A DNA stretch of 64,000 bases from Bathynomus jamesi (GCA_023014485.1 JAJOZX010006161.1:62001-126000); one strand, 5' to 3'. Positions 1 to 11,585 are shown, counted from the stretch's first letter. Numbers and translations are program-made. The notes: generated by a model not told the origin, from the sequence alone.

Positions 1-3000
1 CTTACATGCAATATATAAGCATTTTAATCTTGTAAACTTTCTCCCATCTTTTAATCTTAAAACAGTCAACTGCATGCTAAATCTAACCATTTTAATCTGG
101 TAAGATTTCTCCCATATTATCTTCTGTAAACAGTCACCTACATGCTAAATGTAACCATTTCAATGTGGTTAACATTCTCCCATCTTTTCTTCTTAAAACA
201 GTCACCTGCATGCTAAATCTAACCAATTTATCTGGTAACCTTTCTCCCATCTTATCTTCTTAAAACAGTCAACAGCATGCTAAATCTAACCATTTTAATT
301 TAGTAACCTTTATCTTAACTTATCTTCTTAAAACAGTCCCCTGCATGCTAAATCTATCCATTTTAATCTGGTAACCTTTCTCCTATCTTATCTTCTTAAA
401 ACAGTCATCTGCATGCTAAATCTAACCATTTTAATCGGGTAAACTTTCTCCCGTCTTTTCTTCTTAAAACAGTCACCTGTATGCTAAATCTAACCATTTA
501 ATCTGGTAACCTTTCTCCCATCTTATCTTCTTATAACAGGCACCTGCATTCTAAAACTAACCATTTTAAATTGGTAACCTTTCTTCCATCTTATCTTCTT
601 AAAACAGTCAACTGCATGCTAAATCTAACCACTATAATCTGGTAACGTTTCTCCCATCTTAACTTCTTAAAACAGGAACTTCCATGCTAAAACTAACCAT
701 TTTAATCTGGTGACCTTTCTTCCATCTTATCTTCATAAAACAGTCAACTGCATGCTAAATCTAACCATTTTAATCTGGTAAATTTTCTCCCGTCTTTTCT
801 TCTTAAAACAGTCACGTGCATGCTAAATGTAACCATTTTAATCTGGTAACCTTTCTCCCGTATTTTCTTCTTAAAACAGTCACCTGCATGCTAAATCTAA
901 CCATTTTAATCTGGTAACCTTTCTCCCGTATTTTCTTCTTAAAACAGTCACCTGAATGCTAAATCTAACCATTTTAATCTGATAAACTTTCTCCCGTCTT
1001 TTCTTCTTAAAACAGTCACCTGTATGCTAAATCTAACCATTTAATCTGGTAACCTTTCTCCCATCTTATCTTCTTATAACAGGCACCTGCATTCTAAAAC
1101 TAACCATTTTAAACTGGTATCCTTTCTCCCATCTTATCTTCTTAAAACAGTCAACTGCATGCTAAATCTAACCACTATAATCTGGTAACCTTTCCCCCAT
1201 CTTAACTTCTTAAAACAGGAACTTGCATGCTAAAACTATCCATTTTAATCTGGTAACCTTTCTTCCATCTTATCTTCTTAAAACAGTCAACTGCATGCTA
1301 AATCTAACTATTTTAATCTGGTAACCTTTGTCCCATCTTTTCTTCTTAAGATAGTCACCTACATGCTAATTATAAGCATTTTAATCTGTTAAGCTTTCTC
1401 CCATCTTATCTTCTTAAAACAGTCACCTGCATGCTAAACTAACCACTTTAATCTATTAACCTTTCTCCCATCTTATTTTCTTAAATCAGTCATCTGCATG
1501 CTAAATCTAACCATTTTAATCTGGTAACCTTTCTCCCATCTTATCTTCTTAAAACAGTCACCTGTATGCTAAATCTAACCATTTAATCTGGTAACCTTTC
1601 TCCCATCTTATCTTCTTATAACAGGCACCTGCATTCTAAAACTAACCATTTTAAATTGGTAACCTTTCTCCCATCTTATCTTCTTAAAACAGTCAACTGC
1701 ATGCTAAATCTAACCACTATAATCTGGTAACCTTTCTCCCATCTTAACTTCTTAAAACAGGAACTTCCATGCTAAAACTAACCATTTTAATCTGGTGACC
1801 TTTCTCCCATCTTATCTTCTTAAAACAGTCACCTGCATGCTAAAACTATCCATTTTAATCTGGTAAACTTTCTCTCATCTTATCTTCTTAAAACAGTCAC
1901 CTGCATGCTAAAATAACCACTTTAATCTAGTAACCTTTCTCCCATCTTATTATCTTAAAACAGTCATCTGCATGCTAAATCTAACCACTTTAATATGGTA
2001 ACCTTTCTACCGTCTTTTCTCTTAAAACAGTCAACTGTATGCTAAATCTAATCATTTTAATCTGGTAACCTTTCACCCATCTTATCTTCTTAAAACAGTC
2101 ACCTGCATGCTAAATCTAACCATTTTAATCTGGTAACATTTCTCCCATCTTATCTTCTTAAAACAGTCATCTGCATGCTAAATCTAACCATTTTAATCTG
2201 GTAAACTTTCTCCCGTCTTTCCTTCTTAAAACAGTCACCTGTATGCTAAATCTAACCATTTAATCTGGTTACCTTTCTCCCATCTTATCTTCTTAAAATA
2301 GTCACCAGCATGCTAAATCTAAACATTTTAATCTGGTAACCTTTCTCCCATCTTATCTTCTTAAAACAGTCAACTGCATGCTAAATCTAATCATTTTAAT
2401 CTGGTAACCTTTCTCCGGTATTTTCTTCTTAAAACAGTCACCTGCATGCTAAATCTAACCATTTTAATCTGGTAACCTTTCTACCGTATTTTCTTCTTAA
2501 AACAGTCACCTGCATGCTAAATCTAACCATTTTAATCTGGTAAACTTTCTCCCGTCTTTTCTTCTTAAAACAGTCAGCTCTATGCTAAATCTAACCATTT
2601 AATCTGATAACATTTCTCCCATCTTATCTTCTTATATCAGGCACCTGCATTCTAAAACTAACCATTTTAAACTGGTAACCTTTCTCCCATCTTATCTTCT
2701 TAAAACAGTCAACTGCATGCTAAATCTAACCACTATAATCTGGTAACCTTTCTCCCATCTTAACTTCTTAAAACAGGAACTTCCATGCTAAAACTAACCA
2801 TTTTAATCTGGTGACCTTTCTCCCATCTTATCTTCTTAAAACAGTCACCTGCATGCTAAAACTATCCATTTTAATCTGGTAAACTTTCTCTCATCTTATC
2901 TTCTTAAAACAATCACCTGCATGCTAAAATAACCACTTTAATCTAGTAACCTTTCTCCCATCTTATTATCTTAAAACAGTCATCTGCATGCTAAATCTAA

Positions 3001-3668
3001 CCACTTTAATCTGGTAACCTTTCTCCCGTCTTTTCTCTTAAAACAGTCAACTGTATGCTAAATCTAATCATTTTAATCTGGTAACCTTTCATCCATCTTA
3101 TCTTCTTAAAACAGTCACCTGCATGCTAAATCTAATCATTTTAATCTGGTAACATTTCTCCCATCTTATCTTCTTAAAACAGTCATCTGCATGCTAAATC
3201 TAACCATTTTAATCTGGTAAACTTTCTCCCGTCTTTCCTTCTTAAAACAGTCACCTCTATTCTAAATCTAACCATTTAATCTGGTTACCTTTCTCCCATC
3301 TTATCTTCTTAAAACAGTCACCAGCATGCTAAATCTAAACATTTTAATCTGGTAACCTTTCTCCCATCTTATCTTCTTAAAACAGTCAACTGCATGCTAA
3401 ATCTAACCATTTTAATCTGGTAACCTGTCTCCCATCTTAACTTCTTAAAACAGGAACTTGCATGCTAAAACTAACCATTTTAATCTGGTAACCTTTCTTC
3501 CATCTTATCTTCTTAAAACTGTCACTTGCATGCTAAATCTAACTATTTTAATCTGGTAACCTTTCTCCCATCTTATCTTCTTAAAACGGTCACCTGCATG
3601 CTAAAACTAACCATTTTATTCTGGTAACCTTTCTCCCATCTTAGCTTCTTAAAACTGTGACCTGCATT
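1..3668. repeat. Satellite array, ~68-bp monomer
   Basis: About 54 head-to-tail copies of a ~68-bp monomer run from the window edge to about 3668, so the array continues to the left. Each monomer carries the blocks CTTAAAACAGTCACCTGCAT, GCTAAATCTAACCATTTTAA and TCTGGTAACCTTTCTCCCAT with scattered substitutions. Variant monomers recur at fixed spacing. The CTTATAACAGG variant lies near 531, 1073 and 1615 (about 542 bp, 8 monomers). The GCTAAAATAACCACTTTA variant lies at 1907 and 2923 (1016 bp, 15 monomers). This is higher-order structure, typical of homogenising satellite DNA. There is no coding sequence. Whether it is centromeric, subtelomeric or interstitial cannot be told from here. Confidence 0.97.
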
Positions 3669-4084
3669 TACGTCAAAAAACGCCAAAATGAGAGAGTTAA
3701 TCATAATCTTATAATTATCAGTCCAATGCTTATTTAAAGCTTCGTATGTATAACTTATATGTATTTTTACAATTAACAATAACAACCATTTTTATTTGTA
3801 TCAACAAATTTGCATAATAAAAGTTAAGAACATAAAATTATTATGAAAAATTAATTCAGTATAAAATCTTATTATTATATATATCTCTATATATTATATT
3901 TAGGTCATTTTTTTTAATTTTAAAATTATTTTCTATTGCGCGGCGATGTGTTTTCCTAGCGATGAAAATTCTTGGCGATGAAATTGTCGCGATGAAATTT
4001 GCGGCGATTAAATTGCGGCAATGAAATTTCCGGACACTCTGCCTCCCTTATATCCCACAACTCTTGTAAAACTATGTTTTCTTA
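3669..4084. other. AT-rich spacer with short GCGATGAAATT repeats
   Basis: AT-rich sequence without a credible ORF links the satellite to the first LINE fragment. Between about 3940 and 4036 a degenerate ~16-bp motif around GCGATGAAATT is iterated five or six times. It looks like the sub-repeated terminus of a small DNA element, but no matching second end is visible. Confidence 0.6.
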
Positions 4085-4652
4085 AATTTGTTCTACATCT
4101 TGGCTTAAATAATTTCATACTATGACCTCTAGTCTGGTTATTGTGATCTTTAATGAAAAGAGAATCAAAATCTATCTTATCCAACCCTTAATTTTACTTC
4201 CTTAAATTATACCCAATCTATCAACATATGCGTCTAATTGATTTTTAAACATGTTTATAGACGTGCTACTAATTACTTCTACCGGCAAACTCTTCCAGCT
4301 ATTTACTATTCTATGCGTAAAAAAGTTCTTGGCAACTGCTGTCTCGAACCTTCTACATGTCAACTTACACCCGTTATTTCTAGTCCTATTATATTGAGAT
4401 ATTTCGAAAAAGCTATCTCTGTCTATGTTATCGAACCCATTCATAATTTTTAAAACCTGGATTAGATCACCCGTTAGCTTCCTAGTCTCGAGTGTAGTCA
4501 ATTTTAACTCTTTAAGCCTATCCTCGTACGACTTTGACCTAAGCGACGGAATCATCTTAGTTGCTCGTCTTTGAACTCGTTCGATTTTGTCTATATCTTT
4601 GCGCATATGCGGATTCCAAAATTGGATCGCCTATTCCAAATGGGGTCTGACA
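4085..4652 (-). pseudogene. 3' end of a CR1/jockey-like non-LTR retrotransposon
   Basis: The minus strand encodes 134 residues from 4606 to 4202 that match the extreme C-terminus of non-LTR reverse transcriptases. The recognisable stretch is the I-x-R-V-Q-R-R-A-T-K block, then the leucine-rich L-K-x-L-x-L-x-x-L-E-x-R segment, then the W-K-S-L-P-x-E-V motif. The frame continues upstream to about 4652 with F-V-R-P-H-L-E, then a TAG where a tyrosine is expected, then A-I-Q-F-W-N-P-H. The fragment therefore extends beyond the ATG, carries one nonsense mutation and is 5'-truncated, as is usual for LINEs. About 120 bp of 3'UTR-like AT-rich sequence follows. At 4653 it abuts the start of a different, oppositely oriented LINE. 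Confidence 0.82.
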
Positions 4653-4689
4653 AAGTCCCTCGCCTTCTTCGTTTTCTGCTCTTCATAGC

Positions 4690-5340
4690 TGCTATTCTTC
4701 ATTGGAATTGTCGCGGCCTTTTCCCTAATTGGGAGACTTGCTTTTCCTTACCCGTGATTTTTCTTTTTTCTCCGGTGTGCCTCTGCCTTCAGTAGACCCA
4801 ACTTGGGGTCCGCCCCTTGCGCCCTCTCCGCAAGTTCTCTTCGTACCTCTTCCCCTTCCTCCGATGCAGCCCCCGCGGGGCACGGCTCTTTTCGTCCGTA
4901 CTGACGTGCCGATTCACTCCCCTTCCCCTCTGCTCTCCTCTCCAGGCCGCTGCGGCCTGGGTTTTCCTTGACCGTTTACATACGATTTGTTCTCTATATC
5001 TTTCCCCGTCACAGAAAATTTCTGTTAATGATCTTTCTGCTCTCCTTTTGCAGCTCCCTCACCCTTCCTCCTCCTGGGAGACTTCAACGCACGCAATCTT
5101 CTGTGGGGTGATACCGTTATCAATCAGTAGGGTGGCGTTGTGGTCTCCCTTCTCTCAACTCCTGTTTGTCTTCTCATTACCGGCCATCCCACAGCTTTTC
5201 ACCTCCAGACCCGCAAGTTTTCTTCCGTAGAGCTTTCGCTTGTTTTTCCTTCTGCTTTTCTTGATATTTCTTGGTCTATCACTCCAGACCTCTATGGTAG
5301 CGACCATTTTCCCCTCCTCCTTCATACGTCTCGGGCCCTC
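4690..5340 (+). pseudogene. LINE endonuclease domain remnant
   Basis: The domain begins with the L-H-W-N-C-R-G-L motif near 4699 that opens jockey/I endonucleases. The catalytic core L-L-G-D-F-N-A-R-N-x-L-W-G-D-T follows near 5075-5110, and the terminal G-S-D-H-F-P signature near 5300-5316. These three blocks sit in different frames, with a TAG at about 5128. In the intact family this enzyme nicks target DNA to prime reverse transcription. This copy cannot encode it. Weak sequence between the blocks prevents an exact model. Confidence 0.78.
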
Positions 5341-5789
5341 GGCTCCTCTATTCTTCCTACCCGATGGTCTCTCGCTAATTCTGGCTGGTCTCTTTTCCGA
5401 GCTGACTGTCACACTTTCGCAGTTCCAGGTAACTTTCTGACGGTTGACGCTCTTCCACTTACCCCACCGATCACGTCACTTGTGCCGTTCTCTCCTCCAT
5501 TCCTAAGTCATTTCCCCGCTCCTCCATCTCTTCGATTCCATGGTGGACCCTGGCATGCATTCTGGCCGTTCGTGTTAAGAAGTCGGCCTTTCGCCGACTT
5601 CAGCACAGCCTTGCTATCTCAATAGCTTTCAAACGTGCGCGGGCTCAGGCCCGTCACACGGTACATGAATCCTGCCGCTCTTCCTGGCGAACTTACGTTT
5701 CCTCCCTTACTTCCCACATTCCCTCTTCCCAAATCTGAAACGAGATTCGGAAGATCTCCGATAAATCATCCCACACTCATCCTGTTCTT

Positions 5790-6650
5790 ATGATTGACGG
5801 ATTTCCACTGTCGTCCCCTACTGCAGTCGCCGAAGTCTTGACCTCGACTATTGCTTCTATCTCCCGACACGATTATCGTGATCCCGTTTTTCTCCAGCGT
5901 AAAACTTTGCTTGCTCGCTCCCCTCATCTTTCCCAGACTCCCAATAATTTCCCTTACAGTCGTCTTTTCCCCATGTGGGAGCTGTGCTCGGTGTTGGGTT
6001 CTTGCGGCAAGTCTGCTCCCAACCCCGACGGCATTCACTCTGATATGATTCATCACCTACACCCTTCGGCTCTTTTCTTCCTACTCACCCTTTATAATTG
6101 GATGTGGATAGAGGATACCTTCCCCTCCTGTTGGAGGGAGGCATTAATGCTCCCCTTTCATAACTTCGGTAAGGACCCATCGCCCCTTAACTACAGTCCA
6201 ATAGCCCTCACTAGCTGCCTCTCGAAACTTCTTGAGAAGATGGTTTATCGGTGTCTGGTGTCGCACCTCGAATGCCACAATTTACTTTCTCCCACACAGA
6301 CCGGTTTTCGCAGCGGCCTCAGCATCACTGACATTTTGGTTCAGTTGGAGACTGCGGTCCGTGTGTCCAGTTTTATTTACTTGGAGAAAGCGTATGACAT
6401 TACCTGGCGGTGGTGGATCTGCCGTAAACTTATTTCTTTGGTTTCCGAGGTTTTCTCCCTTCTTTCATATCCAACTTTTTGTCTTCCCGCTACTTTAGTT
6501 TTCAGGTAGGTACTTCCTTCTCTTCTGTGTACTCGCAGGAGGAAGGAGTTCCCCAAGGCAGCATCCTGAGCGTCATCTGCTTCGCTTTGGTGATTAATGA
6601 AGTGGTGACGGCTCTACCCTTGAGGATCACGGCCACCCTATCCGCTCCCT
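5790..6650 (+). pseudogene. LINE reverse transcriptase remnant
   Basis: The 239-residue frame from 5790 contains the block P-D-G-I-H-S-D-M-I, then W-R-E-A-L-M-L-P-F-x-N-x-G-K-D-P, then the N-Y-S-P-I-A-L-T-S-C-L-S-K-L-L-E-K segment, then T-G-F-R-S-G-L. It ends with the motif A region Y-L-E-K-A-Y-D-x-T-W-R, where the usual first catalytic aspartate of L-D-L-E-K-A-Y-D appears lost. After a frame change, E-G-V-P-Q-G-S-I-L-S follows near 6541-6570. The YxDD catalytic box that should come next is not found and is apparently deleted around 6620-6700. Confidence 0.82.
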
Positions 6651-7079
6651 AGGAGTACGCATCAGCACTGGCGCATTCCAGTACTCTCCCATTGTTAGTC
6701 TTTATGCTGAAAGTGGCCATCTCCCGCTGGATGTCCACCGTACCTTAGAAGGCTTAAAATACCTCTTTCGCGTTCGGCAGTTTTCTTCCACCTCGATCTT
6801 CTAATCCCTCTTCGGCCCTTCTACTTTGAACTACTTTGACTGTCGTCCCCACTTGGTTCGACCGTTTGATCTTCGGATGGCCCCCATACTGTCTTCTCTG
6901 GGGGTGGAGGGGCAAGTGCTTCCCCCTCTGCCCTCTACCTTCCTTCCGTGGACCCTCTCTCCCCTTCGTATCCGCTCCTTCTTCTCTCTGCATCGAAGTC
7001 ACAGTTCCATCCTCTCGCCTTCCGACAATTGTTTCTATCCCATTCCTCGCCACTTGGAGTGGGTAGCGCGGCAGCCTTC

Positions 7080-7480
7080 CTGTCGGTAATTAAATCGTTA
7101 TTCCTTCTCCCAGCGGCTTCCATCTTTACGGCGGAACTCTCGGCTAATTTCATGGTCTTTTGATTTCTCTCTCAACTCTCCTCTGCGTCTTTTGTCATTT
7201 ATTCTAACTCCCGTAGTGCTCTTGAGGCCCTGTCCTTTCTCTTCTGGCTTGTCCTTCTTTCGTCACGCAGTAAGTTGGTCGTCTTTTGTTGGATACCTTC
7301 TCACGTCGGTGTTCCGGGCAACGAACGCGCGGACGCTGCGACGAGGGAGGTGTCATCTTTGCCTTTCGACCTCAACATACCTCTTCCGGCGTCGGACTTC
7401 ACGTGGGTTTTTCGAGATGCACTCTTTCGCCGGTGGTAGCGCCAGTGGGATGATGTGTCCGGAAATCTCCTGAGGGCCTT
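7080..7480 (+). pseudogene. LINE RNase H domain remnant
   Basis: This stretch encodes A-S-I-F-T-A-E-L-S-A, then Y-S-N-S-R-S-A-L-E-A-L, then W-I-P-S-H-V-G-V-P-G-N-E-R-A-D. These blocks form the middle and the diagnostic C-terminal part of the RNase H domain found in I-type and related LINEs. They fall in more than one frame. In the active family the domain removes RNA from the RNA:DNA hybrid. The usual D-S-R-S motif is N-S-R-S here, a further sign of decay. Confidence 0.8.
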
Positions 7481-7990
7481 TAGGCCCTCGATTCGGCAGT
7501 GGCATTCCTCTTTTCAGCGTGATCGACGCTCTCTAAGACCTTTTTGGTGCGCCTGCGTATTGGCCATATTCGCCTCACGCATGGCCATCTTATGACGGGG
7601 GATGTAGCCCTCTTATGTCCTTGCGGCACTCCTCTCTGTTTCACATCTACTGTTAGTTTGTCCTGCCTTTGCCATTGTTTGCGTCCCGTTCCTCCCCTTT
7701 TGCCCCCCAGGCTTCACTCTTACTCTTTCTCTTTTGTTGGGAGACTCCACGCCTGCACCGAAGGACACGCTTTTCTTTCCTCCCAGTCAGACTGGCCTCT
7801 TACTCTCTGTTTAGTGTGATTTCATCCTCCCTTTGCTGTTCCTAGTGCCTTTTTTCTCATTTCTCACTTTTTTTTTAGATGCTCCTTCCGTGTTCTTCTC
7901 TCACCATTTCATTCTGTTCTCACTTTACTCTAGTTTCAGCGCGATATGACCTCGGCAGTCGAAGCACCAGTGAAGCACTGCTATTCATTC

Positions 7991-8621
7991 ATTCACACAC
8001 TCTACTTTTAATCAGAGACTCATGATTATAAGTGTTCTAAAAATTTGGTATGAAAAGGTTAAGATGAAAAATTAGAAGTTGATCTCTGAAGAAAAAGTGT
8101 AGATTGAAGATTTACTGAACTGTTTAATGACAAACGGAAAAATTGGTAATTTTACAGCTTTACATTATGTAAAGAGAAATGAAGATTTTTATGCTTACAT
8201 TTACTATGTAACATTATGAAAAATGTATTTATTTAACATCAATAAGTGTACATAAACTAATTTTATTTAGTTTAAAAAAGTCAAGCATTAACTACAATTT
8301 TAATACTAAAAAATGTCGTTTCTGAAAATAATGTTGAATTTTATTACAAATTGAAGAGTCCATTTTCAGTCTGAAAAGTAAAAATAAATTAATTCCAAAC
8401 AATTCGTTTGTTAAACTTCGACATTCCTTAAATAGAAGCAAATAATAGTATTAAAATGTTTTTGATGCTTAGTCGATGGAAAAAATTAAAAAAAATTTAT
8501 TGTGTACAATTTTTAAATTAAAAATCCCAAATTTGGACTGCCATTGATAATTTCCAATACTTTGTTTCAACACTTAATTAATGACGTGTATGTTATCCTA
8601 AATAAATAAATAAAATATACA

Positions 8622-8623
<2 letters not shown>
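7991..8623. other. AT-rich spacer, no gene seen
   Basis: About 630 bp of AT-rich sequence lies between the LINE and the next (TA)n tract. Neither strand shows a supported ORF, RNA gene or element end. Confidence 0.6.
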
Positions 8624-8667
<44 letters not shown>

Positions 8668-8677
8668 TATATATATA
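8624..8677. repeat. (TA)n microsatellite at mariner edge
   Basis: This tract of about 54 bp of TA dinucleotides directly adjoins the left end of the mariner-like element at 8678. TA is the duplicated target of Tc1/mariner elements, so the tract is a natural landing site. Confidence 0.95.
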
Positions 8678-9582
8678 CAGGGCGTCCCAAAAAAATGTAT
8701 ACACACTTTAACAGCTGATAGCTCAATTGATGTTTCTTTCATTCCAAGTTAAACCCATTAGAATTAATAATGGCAGTCAGACTAAGCTTTGAACAAAGGA
8801 AATTCATTCTACAATGCTACTGGAAGTGTGAAAACGCAGTTGAAGTGCAAAGACAGTTTAGGAGGGAGTTTCAAACAGATCCACCAACGCGACTTACCAT
8901 CACTCGAATTAGAGATAAGTTTGAAGCCGATGGAACTGTTCAGAATGTCCACAAGAAGCGTTCCGGAAGACCACGGACATCGACAAGCCCCACAAAGCAA
9001 GAAAGAGTACTGGAAACGTATCACCAAAGTCCAAGAAAATCTGTGCGGCAAGCGAGTCGTGAGGTAGTAATTTCAGAATCGTCTGTCCAACGCATTTTGA
9101 AGCGCTGTCAATGGAAAAGTTACATTCCAAGATTAGTCCATGCTATTAATGAAGATGATCCGGACCGAAGAGTGGAGTATTGCGAGTGGTACTTGGCACG
9201 ATGTGGATGTGGATTGGACGAAGGGGTTTCGTAGAATACCCTCCGCGTTCACCAGACCTCACACCACTAGACTTTTTTTATGGGGATACTTAAAAGACAA
9301 AGTCTACGCTATAAAACCTGCAACAGTCACTGAATTGAGAGCAGCCATTGAACAAGAATGCACACAAATACCAAACGAAATGTTTCGTGATGTTTGCGAT
9401 TCAATTGCTTCGCGTTATCAGCAGTGCCTGGACCAGAACGGACGTCAGTTTGAAAACAGGCGTTGACAAAACAATTAAATAATGTCTGTAGATTCTATTA
9501 CATTTTGAAAATGAAATGTATTTTAATAAACACTGCCTTTATAAGTATTTAAAGTGTGTATACATGTTTTTGGGACGCCCTG
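8678..9582 (+). mobile_element. Mariner-like element, internal deletion derivative
   Basis: Both ends are present as ~33-bp inverted repeats beginning CAGGGCGTCCCAAAAA, each flanked by a TA dinucleotide (8676-8677 and 9583-9584). The 905-bp element carries a transposase gene that has lost its middle third, so it needs an outside transposase to move. The first of three ends of the CAGGG(C/T)GTCCC type in this window, it differs in sequence from the pair at 9945 and 32503. Confidence 0.93.
8770..9469 (+). pseudogene. Mariner-like transposase, central deletion
   Basis: Residues 1-130 of the frame from 8770 form the DNA-binding half. An HTH of the DUF4817 type ([12 protein letters not shown]) is followed by a linker with G-R-P-R-T-S and a second HTH ending S-V-Q-R-I-L-K-R. 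Coding then jumps from the V-E-Y-C-E-W block at about 9180 to the block around the third catalytic aspartate, P-P-R-S-P-D-L-T-P-L-D-F-F, at about 9240-9272. The stretch with the first two catalytic aspartates is deleted. A one-base loss in the T-run at 9271-9277 shifts the remaining C-terminus (L-W-G-Y-L-K-D onward, ending at 9466) into another frame. In full-length relatives this enzyme cuts and pastes the element at TA. Confidence 0.88.
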
Positions 9583-9869
9583 TATATATTATACAGAAAG
9601 GAGGGGCCAAGGGCGACCGCCCGTAAAAACGCCCTCCCTATATAAGAAGGAGAGAGCCGAAATTAAGGTCTCCGAGGCTCACGATGCCACTTTTTTTTAA
9701 ATATTGAAAAGATTGTGTTGTGTGTAAAATGAGACAAGAAAAAAGACCAGTTAAAGAGGACAGTGAGAGGAGACGGGAGTTCCAGCACTCTTTGTCTCCT
9801 ATCTAATGTAACCCCCTGCGGAGTACGTCCCTGCTCGATTAGTGTCCACAATCTCCTCCTCCATATATA
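9583..9869. other. Unassigned spacer with a TATA-like motif
   Basis: This ~290-bp interval holds a GC-rich start (GGGGCCAAGGGCGACCGCCC) that resembles hAT element termini, and a CTATATAAGAAGG motif near 9639. No ORF or second end supports a firm call. Confidence 0.4.
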
Positions 9870-9944
9870 CAGGGCCGGATTAAGCTGTGAGGGGTCTAAT
9901 ACTAATAAGAGGAAAGGGTCTCTATATGTAGTATACATTGTATA

Positions 9945-10616
9945 CAGGGTGTCCCAGAATTAACTATCTATTTCAATGAAATCGGACAAATTTAATAAAA
10001 ATTGACATAATTTTGTGTTTATTACTAAATTATGATACAAAAACAAATAGATTTATAAATCATAAGTCAAAACTTTATTTACTTGAATGTGATAAGCCTT
10101 TTTCATCAGTGTCGAACGCAAGATTCTATGAACTGTTGTCTTGGATATGTTGAGTCTTCGACCGGCCTCCCTAACCGAAGTTGTTGGTTCATCCTCAAAC
10201 AATTGTCGTACCTGTTCGGTACTGTTACGTGCTGTCCTTGGGCGTCCTCTTCCCACCTCGTCGTGTACGGATCCAGTTCTTTTAAATTTGTTCACAAGTT
10301 CACGAATCGCTTTGTCTGTAGGACCGGTTCTGTGGAATCTTCTTGAAAATTTTTCTCTGATTTCATTACATTGCATTCCTTTGATACGGGATGTTACAAC
10401 AAAGATGCGTTCTTGTGTATTCATTATTAATAGGGTTCTGAAAGAGAATGAAAATAAAACTGAAAAACTATGAAAAAATTATGAAAATAAAATTATGAAA
10501 AAAATTTAGAAATTTATACATTTTTAACACATTAAACATGATAAACATAAATAAAAGTGTTTTTAAAAAATTTGTCCGATTTCATTGAAATAGATAGTTA
10601 ATTCTGGGACACCCTG
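9945..10616 (-). mobile_element. Mariner-like deletion derivative, copy 1
   Basis: Inverted repeats of about 50 bp, beginning CAGGGTGTCCCAGAATTAAC, bound this 672-bp element, with TA at 9943-9944 and 10617-10618. Only the DNA-binding half of a transposase remains inside. The copy at 32503-33126 has the same ends but retains a different internal portion. Confidence 0.94.
10053..10424 (-). pseudogene. Mariner transposase, N-terminal half only
   Basis: The 123-residue minus-strand frame starts M-N-T-Q-E-R-I-F-V-V and encodes a first helix-turn-helix with a V-N-K-F-K-R-T-G-S-V segment, then the G-R-G-R-P-R-T-A linker. A second HTH ends T-T-V-H-R-I-L-R-S. Translation then runs into unrelated residues and stops, because the catalytic domain (all three aspartates) is missing. 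The product could at most bind ends. The start is the first ATG of the frame and matches where the family begins, close to the terminal repeat. Confidence 0.85.
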
Positions 10617-11022
10617 TATAATTCATAAAATCTTCAAGCAAATAGAAATGTATATTTATTCAAATTTAACAACTAACAAATATCAAAGCTACTGTATGTA
10701 CATTAAAAAAAAAATAGCCAAGACAGCATGCAATTCAAATAGGGAATGATTTCTTCCTTCCTGGCTTTAAACTGTGATATAAAATAAAATATCCCCCTTT
10801 CTTCGACATGCTGAATAATCATTACACTAGGCACAAATCTCCAACGTTTGAAACAATTTCGGAAACAGATTAACGCTTTGAAGCCAATCATACAAAAATG
10901 GATGAAAATCATACATACATATCGACAATAATACACCATCAGATATAATGACAAAAACCTGTTAACTAAAACTAAAAACCTCTTATTTTCCACCTCTGAA
11001 GATATACTTATGCAGTTATATA

Positions 11023-11585
11023 CAGAGCTGTGCCTAGCGGCGCTAATTAGCGACGCTAGTTAATTATTAGCGCATCCATTAACGGCGCTACTTTTCAAAA
11101 TAGCGGAACAGAGAGCGCCGCTACATTTTTAGGCAATGTTAGGCGCTAACCGCTAACCGCTAATATAAATTAAAATGAATAGAGTCTTAGAATGGTATTC
11201 TCTATATTACGTTGCTTTTTGTGCATAATGCTGAACGCAGAATGTATAATAATAATAAACAGTTTCTTGAACTGAGTATGTAAAGGAGGATAATGTCTTT
11301 CCAATAAATAAGTTTAATTATAAATATCAAATTACGCAATTTTCTTGAATACCCAATAATCATTTTAAAGATATAATTTTGTTCCCATTTGACACTATAA
11401 AAGATAATAACAAATAGTGAACACCTATAAATATATACAAATGCATTATTATTATGAAAAAATAGTACTTAGCTATAAATTTCATAAAAATTAGCGCCAA
11501 AATTAGCGTTAGCGTTAACGCCGCTAATTTTAAAAACTGTTAGCGTTAGCGGCGCTATATTTATCAGTTAGCGCGCACAGCTCTG
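11023..11585. mobile_element. hAT MITE (563 bp) with GCGCTAAT sub-repeats
   Basis: The element begins CAGAGCTGTGC and ends GCACAGCTCTG. It is flanked by a perfect 8-bp duplication GTTATATA (11015-11022 and 11586-11593). The 8-bp duplication and CAG-type ends identify a hAT element. Roughly 120-150 bp at each end is packed with short GCGCTAAT/TTAGCG motifs in both orientations. The core is AT-rich and non-coding, so the element is non-autonomous. Confidence 0.93.

Larger units (their letters stand above)
4653..7990 (+). mobile_element. Decayed I-like LINE (endonuclease, RT, RNase H)
   Basis: A plus-strand non-LTR retrotransposon is readable in order as AP-type endonuclease, reverse transcriptase, RNase H and a C-terminal tail, but it is split among frames by many stops and indels. 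It is clearly more GC-rich than its AT-rich flanks. No gag-like ORF with CCHC knuckles is visible, so the 5' part is missing. The 3' end reads R-L-R-I-G-H-I-R-L-T-H-G, the usual tail of RNase-H-bearing I/jockey-type elements, and the element stops near a short ATTC repeat at about 7980 rather than a poly(A). Clade assignment (I/Nimb versus jockey) is by eye. The copy is old and cannot encode a product. Confidence 0.85.

Noticed and set aside
10703..10993. 96-aa minus-strand ORF between two insertions
   Set aside because: Hydrophobic and aromatic-rich translation of AT-rich DNA with no recognisable motif.
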